This document shows, piece after piece, positions 51,448 to 60,668 of a DNA stretch of 64,000 bases. The position numbers were made by a program, and so were the translations under genes. Under the pieces are notes generated by a model. The model did not search any database and was not told the DNA's origin. It worked only from the letters and a program-made list of their open reading frames with translations. The stretch spans positions 1,178,001 through 1,242,000 of the forward strand of contig NZ_BTPM01000002.1 in the NCBI RefSeq assembly GCF_036245475.1, read 5' to 3'. This DNA is from Vibrio sp. 10N (GTDB taxonomy: Bacteria; Pseudomonadota; Gammaproteobacteria; Enterobacterales; Vibrionaceae). Every line of letters starts with the position of its first letter. The first letter of the stretch is position 1.

Positions 51448-51463
51448 CCACTACCCTAAGTGG

Positions 51464-52366
51464 TTACTTGCCGACATTTTCATTGGCACGGTACAAAACG
51501 TCCAGTGGGCGTGTTGTTGAGTTTGTATGACTCTCTGCCACACCCACATCAATAGGTATGGTTAAGGTATGGTGACCAATTTCTATTGATGTGTTGATAA
51601 GCTTTTCTGTGAGGTGTTTTGCCAGGTTGCAGGCACCTCCGTAAACTGTATTTGGCAATATGGCGACAAAGTCACTACCTTCAAAGCGATAAAGTTTGTC
51701 CGAAGGTCTAAGGTGTCGCCGGAAAAAAACACTCAACTGTTTGAGCAAATTCTCACTACTCACCAATCCATAGTCTTTTTTGTAAGCGGAGTAGTCACGT
51801 ACTTCTATGTACAGTAAACAATATGGCGGTGACGAAACCTCTTTGTTTTTAAATGCGCGACGTAAACTTTTAAGCAGCGCACGACGACTTCGAGCGCCGG
51901 TTAGCGCGTCCATCTCAATCAATGCTTTTATTTTCTGTTCACGGCTAATCGCTAACGTGATATCACTACTCAGCCACATCACTGCATTCGCCTTCCCTTC
52001 CCATGCAGGAATTCGAGTCGCTTTGCCTTCAAACCAAAGCGTATCATTCGGTCCGGTTAAGGTTTGAAACTCAGGCGCTAAATCGGCAGCGCTAACCGGA
52101 TGGACGATTGTTTCGGTCAGATCAGACTCGATGGCTTTGCGGATGTGGTTTTGAAGTCGCTTAGCGAGGTCTGGAGACAGCATCTGCTTTAGACTCAATC
52201 CAACCAACGACTTGTAATCAAAGTTCGAAACAGTGGCTTCATTGCCAGCAAACGCCTCGATGCAATCGCCGTGCTCGGTAAACACAAACGCATTGTAAGG
52301 AAGAGCACTCAGTAGTGCGTAGCTTTGATGATTTGAAATAGTTTGAACGGTTTCTGCTTTTTTCAT
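51464..52366 (-). CDS. PAS-GGDEF protein with degenerate GGDEF site
   Basis: A 300-aa protein with no membrane segment. A PAS-like sensor occupies about residues 18-130 (ALPYNAFVFTEHGDCIEAFA, VMWLSSDIT). The GGDEF domain starts at residue 150 (DALTGARSRRALL). The catalytic loop reads E229-G-S-D-F233 instead of GG(D/E)EF, and the domain is near its usual length, so diguanylate cyclase activity is unlikely. It may bind c-di-GMP or GTP or act by protein contact. It converges with the MarR gene, only 16 nt apart. Confidence 0.85.
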   Translation of the reverse strand: MKKAETVQTISNHQSYALLSALPYNAFVFTEHGDCIEAFAGNEATVSNFDYKSLVGLSLKQMLSPDLAKRLQNHIRKAIESDLTETIVHPVSAADLAPEFQTLTGPNDTLWFEGKATRIPAWEGKANAVMWLSSDITLAISREQKIKALIEMDALTGARSRRALLKSLRRAFKNKEVSSPPYCLLYIEVRDYSAYKKDYGLVSSENLLKQLSVFFRRHLRPSDKLYRFEGSDFVAILPNTVYGGACNLAKHLTEKLINTSIEIGHHTLTIPIDVGVAESHTNSTTRPLDVLYRANENVGK

Positions 52367-52772
52367 TATCCCTCAGTGAGAACAACTGACACGCATCCTG
52401 CATGTCTCTCTATTTTAATAACTAAACCAACAATAGTGTTACAAAACGATATCCTATCACCACACCATTACTACTGACAAATGCAACAGTAACATGCTGA
52501 TTTTTAGACGTAAGACGTAAAAGCCCTCGCCTAAAAAGAAGCAGAAACCACACCCAAAATTAGAACCAAGTTGAGAGTTTGATTAACTTATATGCGACAT
52601 TGTACTGAGATATAAAAATGGTTTTGAATTTTAGTTCAAAGCCGTTTCTTATTTGGTAAGAAAACTTAGCCCACAAGATTATTGCGTGCTGATATGGCAA
52701 CTATCAGCCAAACATGCGTGCCAATGTGCCCAGCAACAGTAAGTGATGTAAAGCTGTGTAAAAGTTCGACGG
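52367..52772. other. Intergenic region between GGDEF and Lrp genes
   Basis: 406 nt. The left part should hold the GGDEF-gene promoter (minus strand). A hairpin near 52620-52643 probably ends the Lrp gene. No coding frame was supported. Confidence 0.3.
52613..52643. terminator. Weak hairpin, possible end of the Lrp-type transcript
   Basis: GGTTTTGAA / TTCAAAGCC with a 6-nt loop. The stem is better as plus-strand RNA, but the T-rich tail (ATTTTTATA) is on the minus strand, where the Lrp gene ends 130 nt away. Confidence 0.4.
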
Positions 52773-53228
52773 CTAGTTTATCGGAAGTTTAGTCTTTTGC
52801 TTGACCTGCCCGAATGCAAAGCTTGATTCAATAGAAGCGATATTGGTAAGCGGGGTAAGCTGGCGACGAATAAACTGCTCATAGGTTTTCAGTGACCCAC
52901 TCACCACATGCAGTAAATAGTCATGATTACCAGTCATCAAAAAGCACTCTAGAACCTCGTCCATTGCTTCAATGTGCTGCTCGAAGTCTCGCATATTATC
53001 CTCGGTAGGTTTTTCCAGCTTAACCAGCACAAAGACGTTAACTGGCAAACCACATGCCTCTTGATCGACACTCGCGTGATAGCCACGAATAATGCCTTGT
53101 TTCTCCAATGCCCGTACTCTGCGAAGGCAGGGAGACGGCGACAGAGCGATGCGATCGGCAAGCTCTTGATTACTTAATCGAGCATTGCTTTGAAGCTCTT
53201 TCAAGATTTTCTTATCAATCTCATCCAT
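52773..53228 (-). CDS. Lrp/AsnC-family transcriptional regulator
   Basis: A 151-aa regulator. The N-terminal helix-turn-helix is DEIDKKILKELQSNARLSNQ and ELADRIALSPSPCLRRVRAL (residues 2-40). The C-terminal RAM effector domain is about residues 65-145 (HDYLLHVVSGSLKTYEQFI). It is divergent from the large PLP enzyme gene with 132 nt between, the usual geometry for local control by an amino acid ligand. Confidence 0.93.
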   Translation of the reverse strand: MDEIDKKILKELQSNARLSNQELADRIALSPSPCLRRVRALEKQGIIRGYHASVDQEACGLPVNVFVLVKLEKPTEDNMRDFEQHIEAMDEVLECFLMTGNHDYLLHVVSGSLKTYEQFIRRQLTPLTNIASIESSFAFGQVKQKTKLPIN

Positions 53229-53360
53229 TGGCAGATTCCTTCAAAGTTAACCACATAAACGCAATATTATTGCGCGAACACCCGCGATTAGTTAGCACAT
53301 CGCAATCATTAACATTTTTATAACACTAAACTTTTAAGAGGTAAAATAAAGGATGGAAAT

Positions 53361-55172
53361 ATGAATACCTCGACTCAACTTAGCCCTCTACGAAAAACAA
53401 CCAAACACGAACAAGCAGAGGCATTAGCAATAGAGCAAGCCCAGCACTTTGGTATCGATCCGAACAGCGAATACGGAATGTCGCTGGTTGAGCTTGCGAC
53501 AACCTTATACAAAGCGAACAACAAGACTCACGATCTTTGGGCAATCACCGTCGAAGGCCTATCTGATCTCGACAAAAGCGATCGCATCGCATGGTTTAAT
53601 GCCAAACGATTTTTGTCATTCCAGATCGCCAAGATCCTCGACAACCTGCAAAACCCGATGCGCGCCACTTACCAATCAATCGCAACCAACAATGGTAACT
53701 TCGCATCCAAAGGGGCATACCCTATTTTTGACAATGTGGCGGCTATCTTCTCTGCCAGCCCAGTTATCACTCGCACCGCGACCTACCTTTTTGCATGTAC
53801 AGAATGGATTGAAGATGCGTTTAACGGCAAAGAGCCGTTGCACGATATCTATTCAAGACTGCTCAACCCAACATCGATAGCACTTGCTAATCATATGGTC
53901 GACTTAGAAGCAGGTGAAAGAGCCAACCAATACCTTGCTTGGAACTTCAACTCCGGGATGGCGGCGATTGATGGTCTACTGAGTCACCTTCTCGGCTACG
54001 AAGATATTGTTCTGGCGTCACGAAACATCTATGGCGGGTCGTATCAATTGCTCGACGATTGGTTCGCTAAGCCGTCGAATCTCAACGTCGCGGTTGAGTG
54101 GGTCGATGGTTATTCTGGTGACGACTTCGCCAAACGTTTGGATGAAGTGGCGGAGAAATACGCAGACCGAATCGCAAACGGCAAACGCATCTATGTTTAC
54201 CTTGAATCGCCATGCAATCCACATGGCTACGTTCTAGATGTCGCAGCTATCAGCCATGCCACACACACTCGCGGCTGGGACGTAATTGTCGACTCAACCG
54301 TTGGTACGCCGATGCTACACCCTGTTCTCAAACGTGACGATGTTATGGAGCGCCCCGACTACGTCATTCACTCTTATACCAAAGAGCTTGCAGGTTCAGG
54401 GACAACGACTGCCGGTGTAGTAATCGGTCGAAACGAAACCATGTTTATCCCTAAAGGTGAGAGTGTTCCATTCACTAAACCTAATGGCGATGAAGTGACC
54501 ATTGAGTGGAATAACTCACTGTTTTGGAACGTTTACTATATTAAGGGCGCGTTCCTCGATGCGGACAAAGCGTTTGAAGTGCTCAACGGCATGAAAACCT
54601 ATGAGATGCGTGTGGTACAAAAAACCATTAACACGCTAACGCTAGCGAAGATCTTCGATGCGCATCCAGATATTAATGTCTCTTGCCCTGCTCTCCGTGA
54701 TAGCGATAACTACCTTCATTGCCAGAAAAATATGTATTTGGGGTTACCGGCAGCGCTATTTACCATCGACATGGAAGGAAATGGAAATCGAGCACCTATC
54801 AACCGGGAAGTATTTAAACAGTTCTTCGACATGCTAGAGCCCGCGATTGGCATGCAAGTCAGCCTTGGGCAAACCAACACCGTTGCTCTATGCCCTGCAC
54901 TCACCACGCATTCTGAACTTAGTGATTCGGCGCTATCCGAGGCAGGGATAAAACCAACCACCATGAGGCTTTCTATTGGTCTAGAAGATCCGCGTATGTT
55001 TATCGCTCACATCATCGAAGCAGCAAGCTTATCTATTGATAATAAGCATCCCGAGTTTTCACAAAGTTTCCCAAGTGCTAAGCAGATTGACGACATCTAC
55101 CTGCAAACCTACACGCAGGTTCATGAGAAAGTCGTTCGCAATCAACCTAGTTTCAATACACTAAGGCGATAG
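53361..55172 (+). CDS. Large Cys/Met-metabolism-type PLP enzyme
   Basis: A 603-aa PLP-dependent enzyme of the cystathionine gamma-synthase/lyase class. The start follows AAGGATGGAAAT. The core motifs are NSGMAAIDGLLSHLL (PLP phosphate helix), YVYLESPCNPHGYVLDVAAI (Asp/Asn region), DVIVDSTVGTPMLHPVL and IHSYTKELAGSGTTTAGVVI with the Schiff-base lysine. About 170 residues precede the core and are not part of usual 400-aa family members. The divergent Lrp gene suggests induction by an amino acid. The reaction (gamma-lyase, beta-lyase or synthase) cannot be decided by eye. Confidence 0.88.
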   Translation: MNTSTQLSPLRKTTKHEQAEALAIEQAQHFGIDPNSEYGMSLVELATTLYKANNKTHDLWAITVEGLSDLDKSDRIAWFNAKRFLSFQIAKILDNLQNPMRATYQSIATNNGNFASKGAYPIFDNVAAIFSASPVITRTATYLFACTEWIEDAFNGKEPLHDIYSRLLNPTSIALANHMVDLEAGERANQYLAWNFNSGMAAIDGLLSHLLGYEDIVLASRNIYGGSYQLLDDWFAKPSNLNVAVEWVDGYSGDDFAKRLDEVAEKYADRIANGKRIYVYLESPCNPHGYVLDVAAISHATHTRGWDVIVDSTVGTPMLHPVLKRDDVMERPDYVIHSYTKELAGSGTTTAGVVIGRNETMFIPKGESVPFTKPNGDEVTIEWNNSLFWNVYYIKGAFLDADKAFEVLNGMKTYEMRVVQKTINTLTLAKIFDAHPDINVSCPALRDSDNYLHCQKNMYLGLPAALFTIDMEGNGNRAPINREVFKQFFDMLEPAIGMQVSLGQTNTVALCPALTTHSELSDSALSEAGIKPTTMRLSIGLEDPRMFIAHIIEAASLSIDNKHPEFSQSFPSAKQIDDIYLQTYTQVHEKVVRNQPSFNTLRR

Positions 55173-55194
55173 TTCCGACTATCAGAGACGAGAT

Positions 55195-55225
55195 AAGCGA
55201 GAGCATTGGCTCTCGCTTTGTTTTA
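55195..55225 (+). terminator. Terminator after the PLP enzyme gene
   Basis: Stem AAGCGAGAGC / GCTCTCGCTT, loop ATTG, followed by TGTTTTATT. Confidence 0.8.
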
Positions 55226-55261
55226 TTGTCAATTATATTATTTAATCAGATAGTTACATTA

Positions 55262-55279
55262 TCGACATAAAACCTTCAT
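55262..55279 (+). promoter_or_regulatory. Weak Pho-box-like sequence
   Basis: TCGACATAAAACCTTCAT agrees with CTGTCATAAAACTGTCAT at about 13 of 18 positions and lies 43 nt before the next start. The half-sites are poor, so this is only a candidate. Confidence 0.25.
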
Positions 55280-55322
55280 ACCACTTCTCTAAAGTCGGCG
55301 AGTCTACTTTCAAGGAGGAAAC

Positions 55323-57110
55323 ATGAAACACACACTCGCTCTATCTGCTTTGACAATTGCATCTGCCAGCTTATTGGGCTGCGCCCCCAGCGAAACAAAT
55401 CAGCCGTTCTCAGCCGTCACAGAATTCAATATTCAATGTCAGACGCAAACCGCTCCCCAGCCCAGTGAAATGACGCTCAGTGGCCTTACACTTGTAGGGA
55501 CTTCTGTCGCTGATGCGCCGTTTGCGAGTTCCGCGGCTGAAATCATCAGTTATGATAGCTGCACTGACAAGCTGTATGTCGTCAACGCTCAGGGAAAAAC
55601 CGTTGACGTGATGTCACTTGATAAGGAAAGTGCGCCAACTCTGTCCGGACAAATCGATCTTAACTCAGCAGCAGAGCAGTCAGGTGTTGCCATTGGCGCG
55701 GCAAACAGTGTTTCTGTACATCAAGGACTCGTCGCAGTCGCCGTTGAAAACGCGAGTAAGCAGCAAGCAGGTCTTATCGCACTGTACCGCTCAGACTCTC
55801 TAGAACTGATTACCACGTACCCTGCGGGGGCACTGCCAGATATGGTCAGCTTTTCCAAAGATGGAAAGTACATAGCTGTGGCGAATGAAGGCGAACCGAA
55901 CTCGGATTACTCCATCGATCCAGAAGGTTCGGTGACGCTTGTCGACTTGAGCAAAGGCCCACTCAATGCCGAAGTCACGCAAATCGACTTTAGAGATTTC
56001 AATCAAGGTGCCGCCAGACATGCTGAACGGAGTGACAAGGTGCGAATCTCACACCCGACAGCCAGCGTCGCGCAAGATCTGGAACCTGAATACTTAACCT
56101 TTGCCGACAACGGCCAAATCTATGTTGCACTTCAAGAAAACAATGCATTGGCAGCCATCGACGTTGAACAAAAACGCGTGGTCGGCATTTATGGACTTGG
56201 CGGCAAATCTTGGGAGACTGCTCAGTTGGATGCATCAAACAAAGACAAGATGGTTGGCAACTTACAAAGCTACCCAATGTTAGAAGGGCTTTATATGCCT
56301 GACAGTATTACTAGTTACCAAGTGGACGGTAAAACTTACATAGTCACAGCAAACGAAGGCGACAGCCGTGAATATGGGTTTGATACCACTCAGGAGCAGT
56401 GTGACCAACTTGGCTATAAATGGGATGGCGACGAAGACCAATCTGCAGCGGATTACGCGGCCAAGCAGGATTTCTGTATTGCCTATGTAGATGAAGTGCG
56501 CGGCAAAAAGCTCAAGGTTGCTGATGACCACCCTCTTGCCAAGGCCCTTAAAGACAACAAACAACTTGCGCGTCTTAAAGTCATCAAACCAAATAGCCCA
56601 CTCAAGGCAGATGAAAAGGTACAAGCCTTCGGCGCTCGTTCTTTCACGATTTGGAATGACCAAGGTCAAGCCGTTTATGACAGCGGCGATGAGTTCGCGA
56701 ACATTGTTCTGATGAGCGACAAAGCCAACTTCAACAGCACAAACGACAACAATAGCTCAGCGGATGATCGCAGCGATGACAAAGGCGTTGAACCAGAAGC
56801 GATTGAAGTGGCATATATCAACGACCGTCACTACGCCTTTATTGGGCTAGAGCGACAAGGCGGCATTATGGTGTATGACATTAGTGTCCCAGAGCAGGCA
56901 TTGTTTATCACCTATGTAAACAATCGCGACTTTAATCAACCGGTTTGCACTCAAGTCGAAGATGGTGATTGCACTAACGACACCTACAACCCTAAAGCGG
57001 GCGATCTTGGTCCTGAGTCGATAAAATACTTTACAAGGCAGGGTCAGCACTTCATTGCAGTAGGCAACGAAGTAAGCGGAACGACGTCTGTATTTAAACT
57101 CGACTTCTAA
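55323..57110 (+). CDS. Choice-of-anchor-I-like beta-propeller lipoprotein
   Basis: A 595-aa exported protein with a lipoprotein signal (MKHTLALSALTIASASLLGC, lipid cysteine at residue 20). The body has repeated propeller-like blades, each with a DKLYVVNAQGKTVDVMSL-type strand set. The family marks are PDMVSFSKDGKYIAVANEGE, YIVTANEGDSREYG and GVEPEAIEVAYINDRHYAFI. It looks like the choice-of-anchor I / alkaline-phosphatase-associated family, often found with phosphate-starvation genes. Five internal cysteines could form loop disulfides. Monocistronic; AGGAGG precedes the ATG. Confidence 0.78.
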   Translation: MKHTLALSALTIASASLLGCAPSETNQPFSAVTEFNIQCQTQTAPQPSEMTLSGLTLVGTSVADAPFASSAAEIISYDSCTDKLYVVNAQGKTVDVMSLDKESAPTLSGQIDLNSAAEQSGVAIGAANSVSVHQGLVAVAVENASKQQAGLIALYRSDSLELITTYPAGALPDMVSFSKDGKYIAVANEGEPNSDYSIDPEGSVTLVDLSKGPLNAEVTQIDFRDFNQGAARHAERSDKVRISHPTASVAQDLEPEYLTFADNGQIYVALQENNALAAIDVEQKRVVGIYGLGGKSWETAQLDASNKDKMVGNLQSYPMLEGLYMPDSITSYQVDGKTYIVTANEGDSREYGFDTTQEQCDQLGYKWDGDEDQSAADYAAKQDFCIAYVDEVRGKKLKVADDHPLAKALKDNKQLARLKVIKPNSPLKADEKVQAFGARSFTIWNDQGQAVYDSGDEFANIVLMSDKANFNSTNDNNSSADDRSDDKGVEPEAIEVAYINDRHYAFIGLERQGGIMVYDISVPEQALFITYVNNRDFNQPVCTQVEDGDCTNDTYNPKAGDLGPESIKYFTRQGQHFIAVGNEVSGTTSVFKLDF

Positions 57111-57127
57111 CAGCGAAGCTCAATAAT

Positions 57128-57157
57128 AAGGCATCTCTTTGTGAGATGCCTTTCTTA
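57128..57157. terminator. Bidirectional terminator
   Basis: Stem AAGGCATCTC / GAGATGCCTT with a 5-nt loop between convergent genes, T-rich on both sides. Confidence 0.8.
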
Positions 57158-57161
57158 TTAG

Positions 57162-57701
57162 TTAAACGAGAACACCACACCTTTCACCTAAGTCCGCAGG
57201 GCGTTTCCAAGTATAGAGATACTCATCAAGAAACTTGCCGCAAGGGGATTCGGCGCGTTGTTTGAGGACTTGATTGCCGCCGAGCGACTCATAAAAGTGA
57301 ATGGCATTGGTATTGTCGGCGAGTACTTCAAGAAAAATGCCATTGTCCGGATAGAACTTGTCTGCCCATTCGACCGCACGAACGATCAGCTGTTTAGCGA
57401 CACCACGACGCTGTGCTTGAGGCGTGACATGCAGGTTATCGATGATAGTACCGAAATCAACGTTATGATTACCAAAAAGACAAATAAAACCCACCAGCTC
57501 GCCCTTGTCTTCAGCAACGAGAACATGCTGACTGAAAGGCGGATTGAGCAATCTTGTTTGCCAAATCAGTTGTTTATCTTCTAGAACCGAATCATCAAGA
57601 TACGATTGGCGCATAATTCCCTTGTAAGCGTGTTGCCAGCTCGATGCATGTAATTGAGCCACATTTTGAAAGTCAGCATATTCTGCTACTCTAAATTCCA
57701 T
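57162..57701 (-). CDS. GNAT-family N-acetyltransferase
   Basis: A 179-aa acetyltransferase. The GNAT fold is visible as EFRVAEYADFQNVAQLHASS at the start, VLVAEDKGELVGFICLFG (strands 2-4), and the acetyl-CoA loop HVTPQAQRRGVAKQLIVRAV (about 90-110, Q/RxxGxG/A). The last part is FYESLGGNQVLKQRAE. Relatives acetylate amines, antibiotics or protein N termini; the substrate is unknown. Monocistronic. Confidence 0.9.
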   Translation of the reverse strand: MEFRVAEYADFQNVAQLHASSWQHAYKGIMRQSYLDDSVLEDKQLIWQTRLLNPPFSQHVLVAEDKGELVGFICLFGNHNVDFGTIIDNLHVTPQAQRRGVAKQLIVRAVEWADKFYPDNGIFLEVLADNTNAIHFYESLGGNQVLKQRAESPCGKFLDEYLYTWKRPADLGERCGVLV

Positions 57702-57804
57702 TTTACAGTACCTAGTGCTTTGTTTTTTACATTTCCTTAAATTACATACTAGTTATCTGTAACTAAATTGCAATCCATGCTGATTGTATTCTGTACAAAA
57801 TGGA

Positions 57805-57835
57805 TAAAAAAAGGGAGATCTCTCGCGATCTCCCT
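57805..57835 (-). terminator. Terminator of manA
   Basis: On the minus strand the stem GGGAGATC / GATCTCCC with a 6-nt loop is followed by T7, 40 nt after the manA stop. Confidence 0.85.
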
Positions 57836-57874
57836 AGCAGTTTGTCAATATTGCATCCGTTTTTGTTCTCAAAC

Positions 57875-59065
57875 CTAACAGTAGGCGCGAGCAAACTTAC
57901 CTTGGCAACTGATGGAATAGTGCTTAGCAAAAGCCGGAATGAACATAGAATGCCCTCGCTCCAGCACGGCGACCTCACCATTTTCATGCGTTAAATACAC
58001 CGGCTCATTGAGCGCAAACAAGATTTCTGGCGTTTCCACCGATAGCTCACGCTGGTGCTGATTCGCATACACACTGAATTTAAAGTCTTTTACTGGCACC
58101 AAAAAGTGCTCTGCACCGTTCTCGCAGTGGGGAGTCGAGAGCAAAGCTTCACGACGTTTTGGCTCAAACACCGTACAGGCCGCCAACTCAGCAACATCAA
58201 TATGCTTTGGCGTCAGGCCAGCGCGAAGTACGTTGTCGGAATTAGCCATAATCTCAAGACCTGTCCCTTTGCAATAGGCATGAGGAGTACACGCATCTAG
58301 GTACATTGCCTGACCTGGTTCTAAGGTGAGAACATGCAAGATAAGCGGCGCAAATAAACCGACGTCACCCGGGTATCGCTCTGCTAGCCAAGTTATGAGC
58401 TCAAATGTCTCATCACCTTTTTGGCTGCTAGCAAAACTTAATAGGGCATCAATGGCTTGGCATTTGATTTCTCCCTCCAACTTCAGCAACCCTACAAAGA
58501 ACCGCTCAAGTCCCGCCGGGTTCGGCTCTGCGTTGTATTCAGTGACGAGCTCAGACAACTCCAAAATATCTAATTTATTAAAGTACTTCAGGATCTCTTC
58601 ATGAGGCCTAAAGCCATTCATTGCTTGATAGCGAGTCAAGGCATAAACCAACTCGGGTTTGTGATTGGGATCTTTGTAATTTCGACAGTCCGCGTTTAAA
58701 GCCAAGTTATGTTGCTGCTCTAACAAATAGCCTCTCTCAGCTTGTTCTTTACTCGGATGCACTTGAATCGATAGTGCATTTTCTGCCGCAAGAACCTTGA
58801 ACAAGAATGGCAACTCGCCAAATTGCTGCTGTATAGAAGGGCTGAGAATAGACTCAGGGTCGCCAGCCACCCATTGGTCGAGGCGAACCAAGTGATTGTC
58901 GATGAAGACCTGCGAACAGCCGTTAGGATGCGCGCCCATCCAAAGTTCGGCTTGCGGTTTATGCTCCGGATTCTCGATACCAAAAAGCGTCGAAATCGAG
59001 GTCTCACTGCCCCATGGGTAATCTTGGATAACATTACTCATAGGTAAAAAATGTTGTTGCGTCAT
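57875..59065 (-). CDS. manA: Mannose-6-phosphate isomerase, class I
   Basis: A 397-aa zinc enzyme interconverting mannose-6-phosphate and fructose-6-phosphate. The start is ATG 59063-59065 (MTQQHFLPMSNVIQDYPWGS); an ATG five codons earlier is less likely. Features are IQDYPWGSETS, AELWMGAHPNG and the zinc-site stretch ALSIQVHPSKEQAERG. Others are NHKPELVYALT and the C-terminal LDACTPHAYCKGTGLEIMAN with the conserved arginine in VLRAGLTPKH. The length agrees with E. coli ManA (391 aa). No PTS or other mannose genes are adjacent. Confidence 0.93.
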   Translation of the reverse strand: MTQQHFLPMSNVIQDYPWGSETSISTLFGIENPEHKPQAELWMGAHPNGCSQVFIDNHLVRLDQWVAGDPESILSPSIQQQFGELPFLFKVLAAENALSIQVHPSKEQAERGYLLEQQHNLALNADCRNYKDPNHKPELVYALTRYQAMNGFRPHEEILKYFNKLDILELSELVTEYNAEPNPAGLERFFVGLLKLEGEIKCQAIDALLSFASSQKGDETFELITWLAERYPGDVGLFAPLILHVLTLEPGQAMYLDACTPHAYCKGTGLEIMANSDNVLRAGLTPKHIDVAELAACTVFEPKRREALLSTPHCENGAEHFLVPVKDFKFSVYANQHQRELSVETPEILFALNEPVYLTHENGEVAVLERGHSMFIPAFAKHYSISCQGKFARAYC

Positions 59066-59368
59066 GAAAATTCCAACCAATCATCAAAAGGATCTTGATA
59101 GCGGACTTTTTCAAAAGAGCGCTATCAGGATCCAGATCTGCTAACGGAGTGCCAGTTACTCGGGATAATTTAACAGAACTCAATTTAAAACTATATAGTT
59201 TTAAATTGATAAATGATCAATACTTTCGACATGATCAAAAATTGACAAAAAGATCAGAAAAAAGAAAAGCCCCCTCGGGCTCGAATCGAGGGGGCTTTGT
59301 TAAATCGAGGGGGCTTTGTTAGGGAGAGACTTTATCGGAGCGATAAAAATCTATGGGAAGCTAGGGGG
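59066..59368. other. Intergenic region between gabT end and manA
   Basis: 303 nt containing the manA promoter (minus strand, A/T-rich, right part) and the gabT terminator with a duplicated arm (next entry). No coding frame was supported. Confidence 0.3.
59265..59321 (-). terminator. gabT terminator with a duplicated 19-nt arm
   Basis: Stem AAAGCCCCCTCG (59266-59277) / CGAGGGGGCTTT (59287-59298), 9-nt loop. On the minus strand it is followed by TCTTTTTT. The right arm with its flank, AATCGAGGGGGCTTTGTTA, occurs twice in tandem (59284-59302 and 59303-59321), so two alternative hairpins can form. Confidence 0.8.
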
Positions 59369-60643
59369 TTACTTCGCCACGTCCAAAATGATAGCTTCTA
59401 GCTTGTCTAAGCCTTCTGCTAGCACTTCTGACTCAATTGTTAACGGTGGAAGTAAGCGAATCACGTTCGCCTTCACGCCACACGACAACAAAATAAGACC
59501 GTTTTCTTGAGCTTTCGCTATCACTGCTTTCGTCACATCTTGCAACGGTTGCTGTGTCTCTGGATCAGTAAACTCGATCGCCATCATTGCACCGATAGTA
59601 CGAATTTCACCAATTGCCGGAACTTGCTTTTGCAGTTCAGTAATACGAGCGTTCACGACCTCACCAATGCCTTGAGCTTTGGCGCACAGCTGCTCTTCTT
59701 CAATGATCTTGAGGACTTCCAAGCCTGCAACACAACCCAGTGGAGAGCCTGCGTAAGTACCACCCAAACCGCCCGGAAGTGCTGAGTCCATGACGTGTGC
59801 TTTACCCACTACGGCAGAGATTGGGAAACCACCCGCGATCCCTTTTGCCATGGTCATCAGATCAGGTTCAATGCCAATGTGCTCAGTGGCAAACATCTTA
59901 CCCGTACGCGCAAAACCTGTCTGGATCTCGTCGGCAATCAACAAGATGCCATGCTTATCACAAAGAGCACGTACTGCTTCTGCAAAATCTTGAGGCGCTT
60001 GATAGAAACCACCTTCACCTTGAACAGGTTCAAAAATGATCGCGGCAACGCGGCTTGGTTCGATATCACAAGCAAACAGATCCTCTAGAGCTTGCAAGCT
60101 ATCTTGTGTGCTGATGCCATGAAAAGCATTTGGGTACGGTGCATGGAAGATCTCGTTCGGGAAAGGCCCGAAACCTGCTTTATATGGTGCGATCTTACCG
60201 GTTAATCCCATAGTCATATTCGTACGGCCGTGGAAACCACCTTTAAAGGCAATAACACCACTGCGACCGGTATGGGCACGCGCTACTTTCACTGCGTTTT
60301 CTACCGCTTCAGCACCCGTAGTTAGGAAAATGGCTTTCTTTTCAGTATCGCCTGGTGCAAGCTCAGTTAGCTTTTCCGCCAACTCCACAAATGACTCGTA
60401 CGGCGTTACCATCGCACACGTGTGGGAGAAGCTTTCAATCTGTGCTTTCACTGCCTCAGTGATACGTGGGTGCGAGTGACCCGTGTTGGTCACTGCGATA
60501 CCAGCGGCAAAGTCGATGTATTTATTGCCATCGACATCCCATACGTGAGCGTTTTCAGCTTTCTCTACGTACAGTGGGTAAAGTGCGCCCATGCCTTGAG
60601 CGATAACCTTGCTTCTTCTTTCGTGTAATTGTTGGTTTTTCAT
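59369..60643 (-). CDS. gabT: 4-aminobutyrate aminotransferase
   Basis: A 424-aa class III PLP aminotransferase converting GABA and 2-oxoglutarate to succinic semialdehyde and glutamate. Features are NKYIDFAAGIAVTNTGHSHP, AIFLTTGAEAVENAVKVARA (PLP phosphate), IIFEPVQGEGGFYQAP, LLIADEIQTGFARTGKMFA and the lysine in MTMAKGIAGGFPISAVVG. The length matches GabT (426 aa). It lies 25 nt after the succinate-semialdehyde dehydrogenase gene and follows aguB-aguA. The ribosome site AAAGGAT is good. PuuE (the putrescine branch) is a close alternative name. Confidence 0.92.
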   Translation of the reverse strand: MKNQQLHERRSKVIAQGMGALYPLYVEKAENAHVWDVDGNKYIDFAAGIAVTNTGHSHPRITEAVKAQIESFSHTCAMVTPYESFVELAEKLTELAPGDTEKKAIFLTTGAEAVENAVKVARAHTGRSGVIAFKGGFHGRTNMTMGLTGKIAPYKAGFGPFPNEIFHAPYPNAFHGISTQDSLQALEDLFACDIEPSRVAAIIFEPVQGEGGFYQAPQDFAEAVRALCDKHGILLIADEIQTGFARTGKMFATEHIGIEPDLMTMAKGIAGGFPISAVVGKAHVMDSALPGGLGGTYAGSPLGCVAGLEVLKIIEEEQLCAKAQGIGEVVNARITELQKQVPAIGEIRTIGAMMAIEFTDPETQQPLQDVTKAVIAKAQENGLILLSCGVKANVIRLLPPLTIESEVLAEGLDKLEAIILDVAK

Positions 60644-60668
60644 TGTTTAATCCTTTATAAGTTATCGC

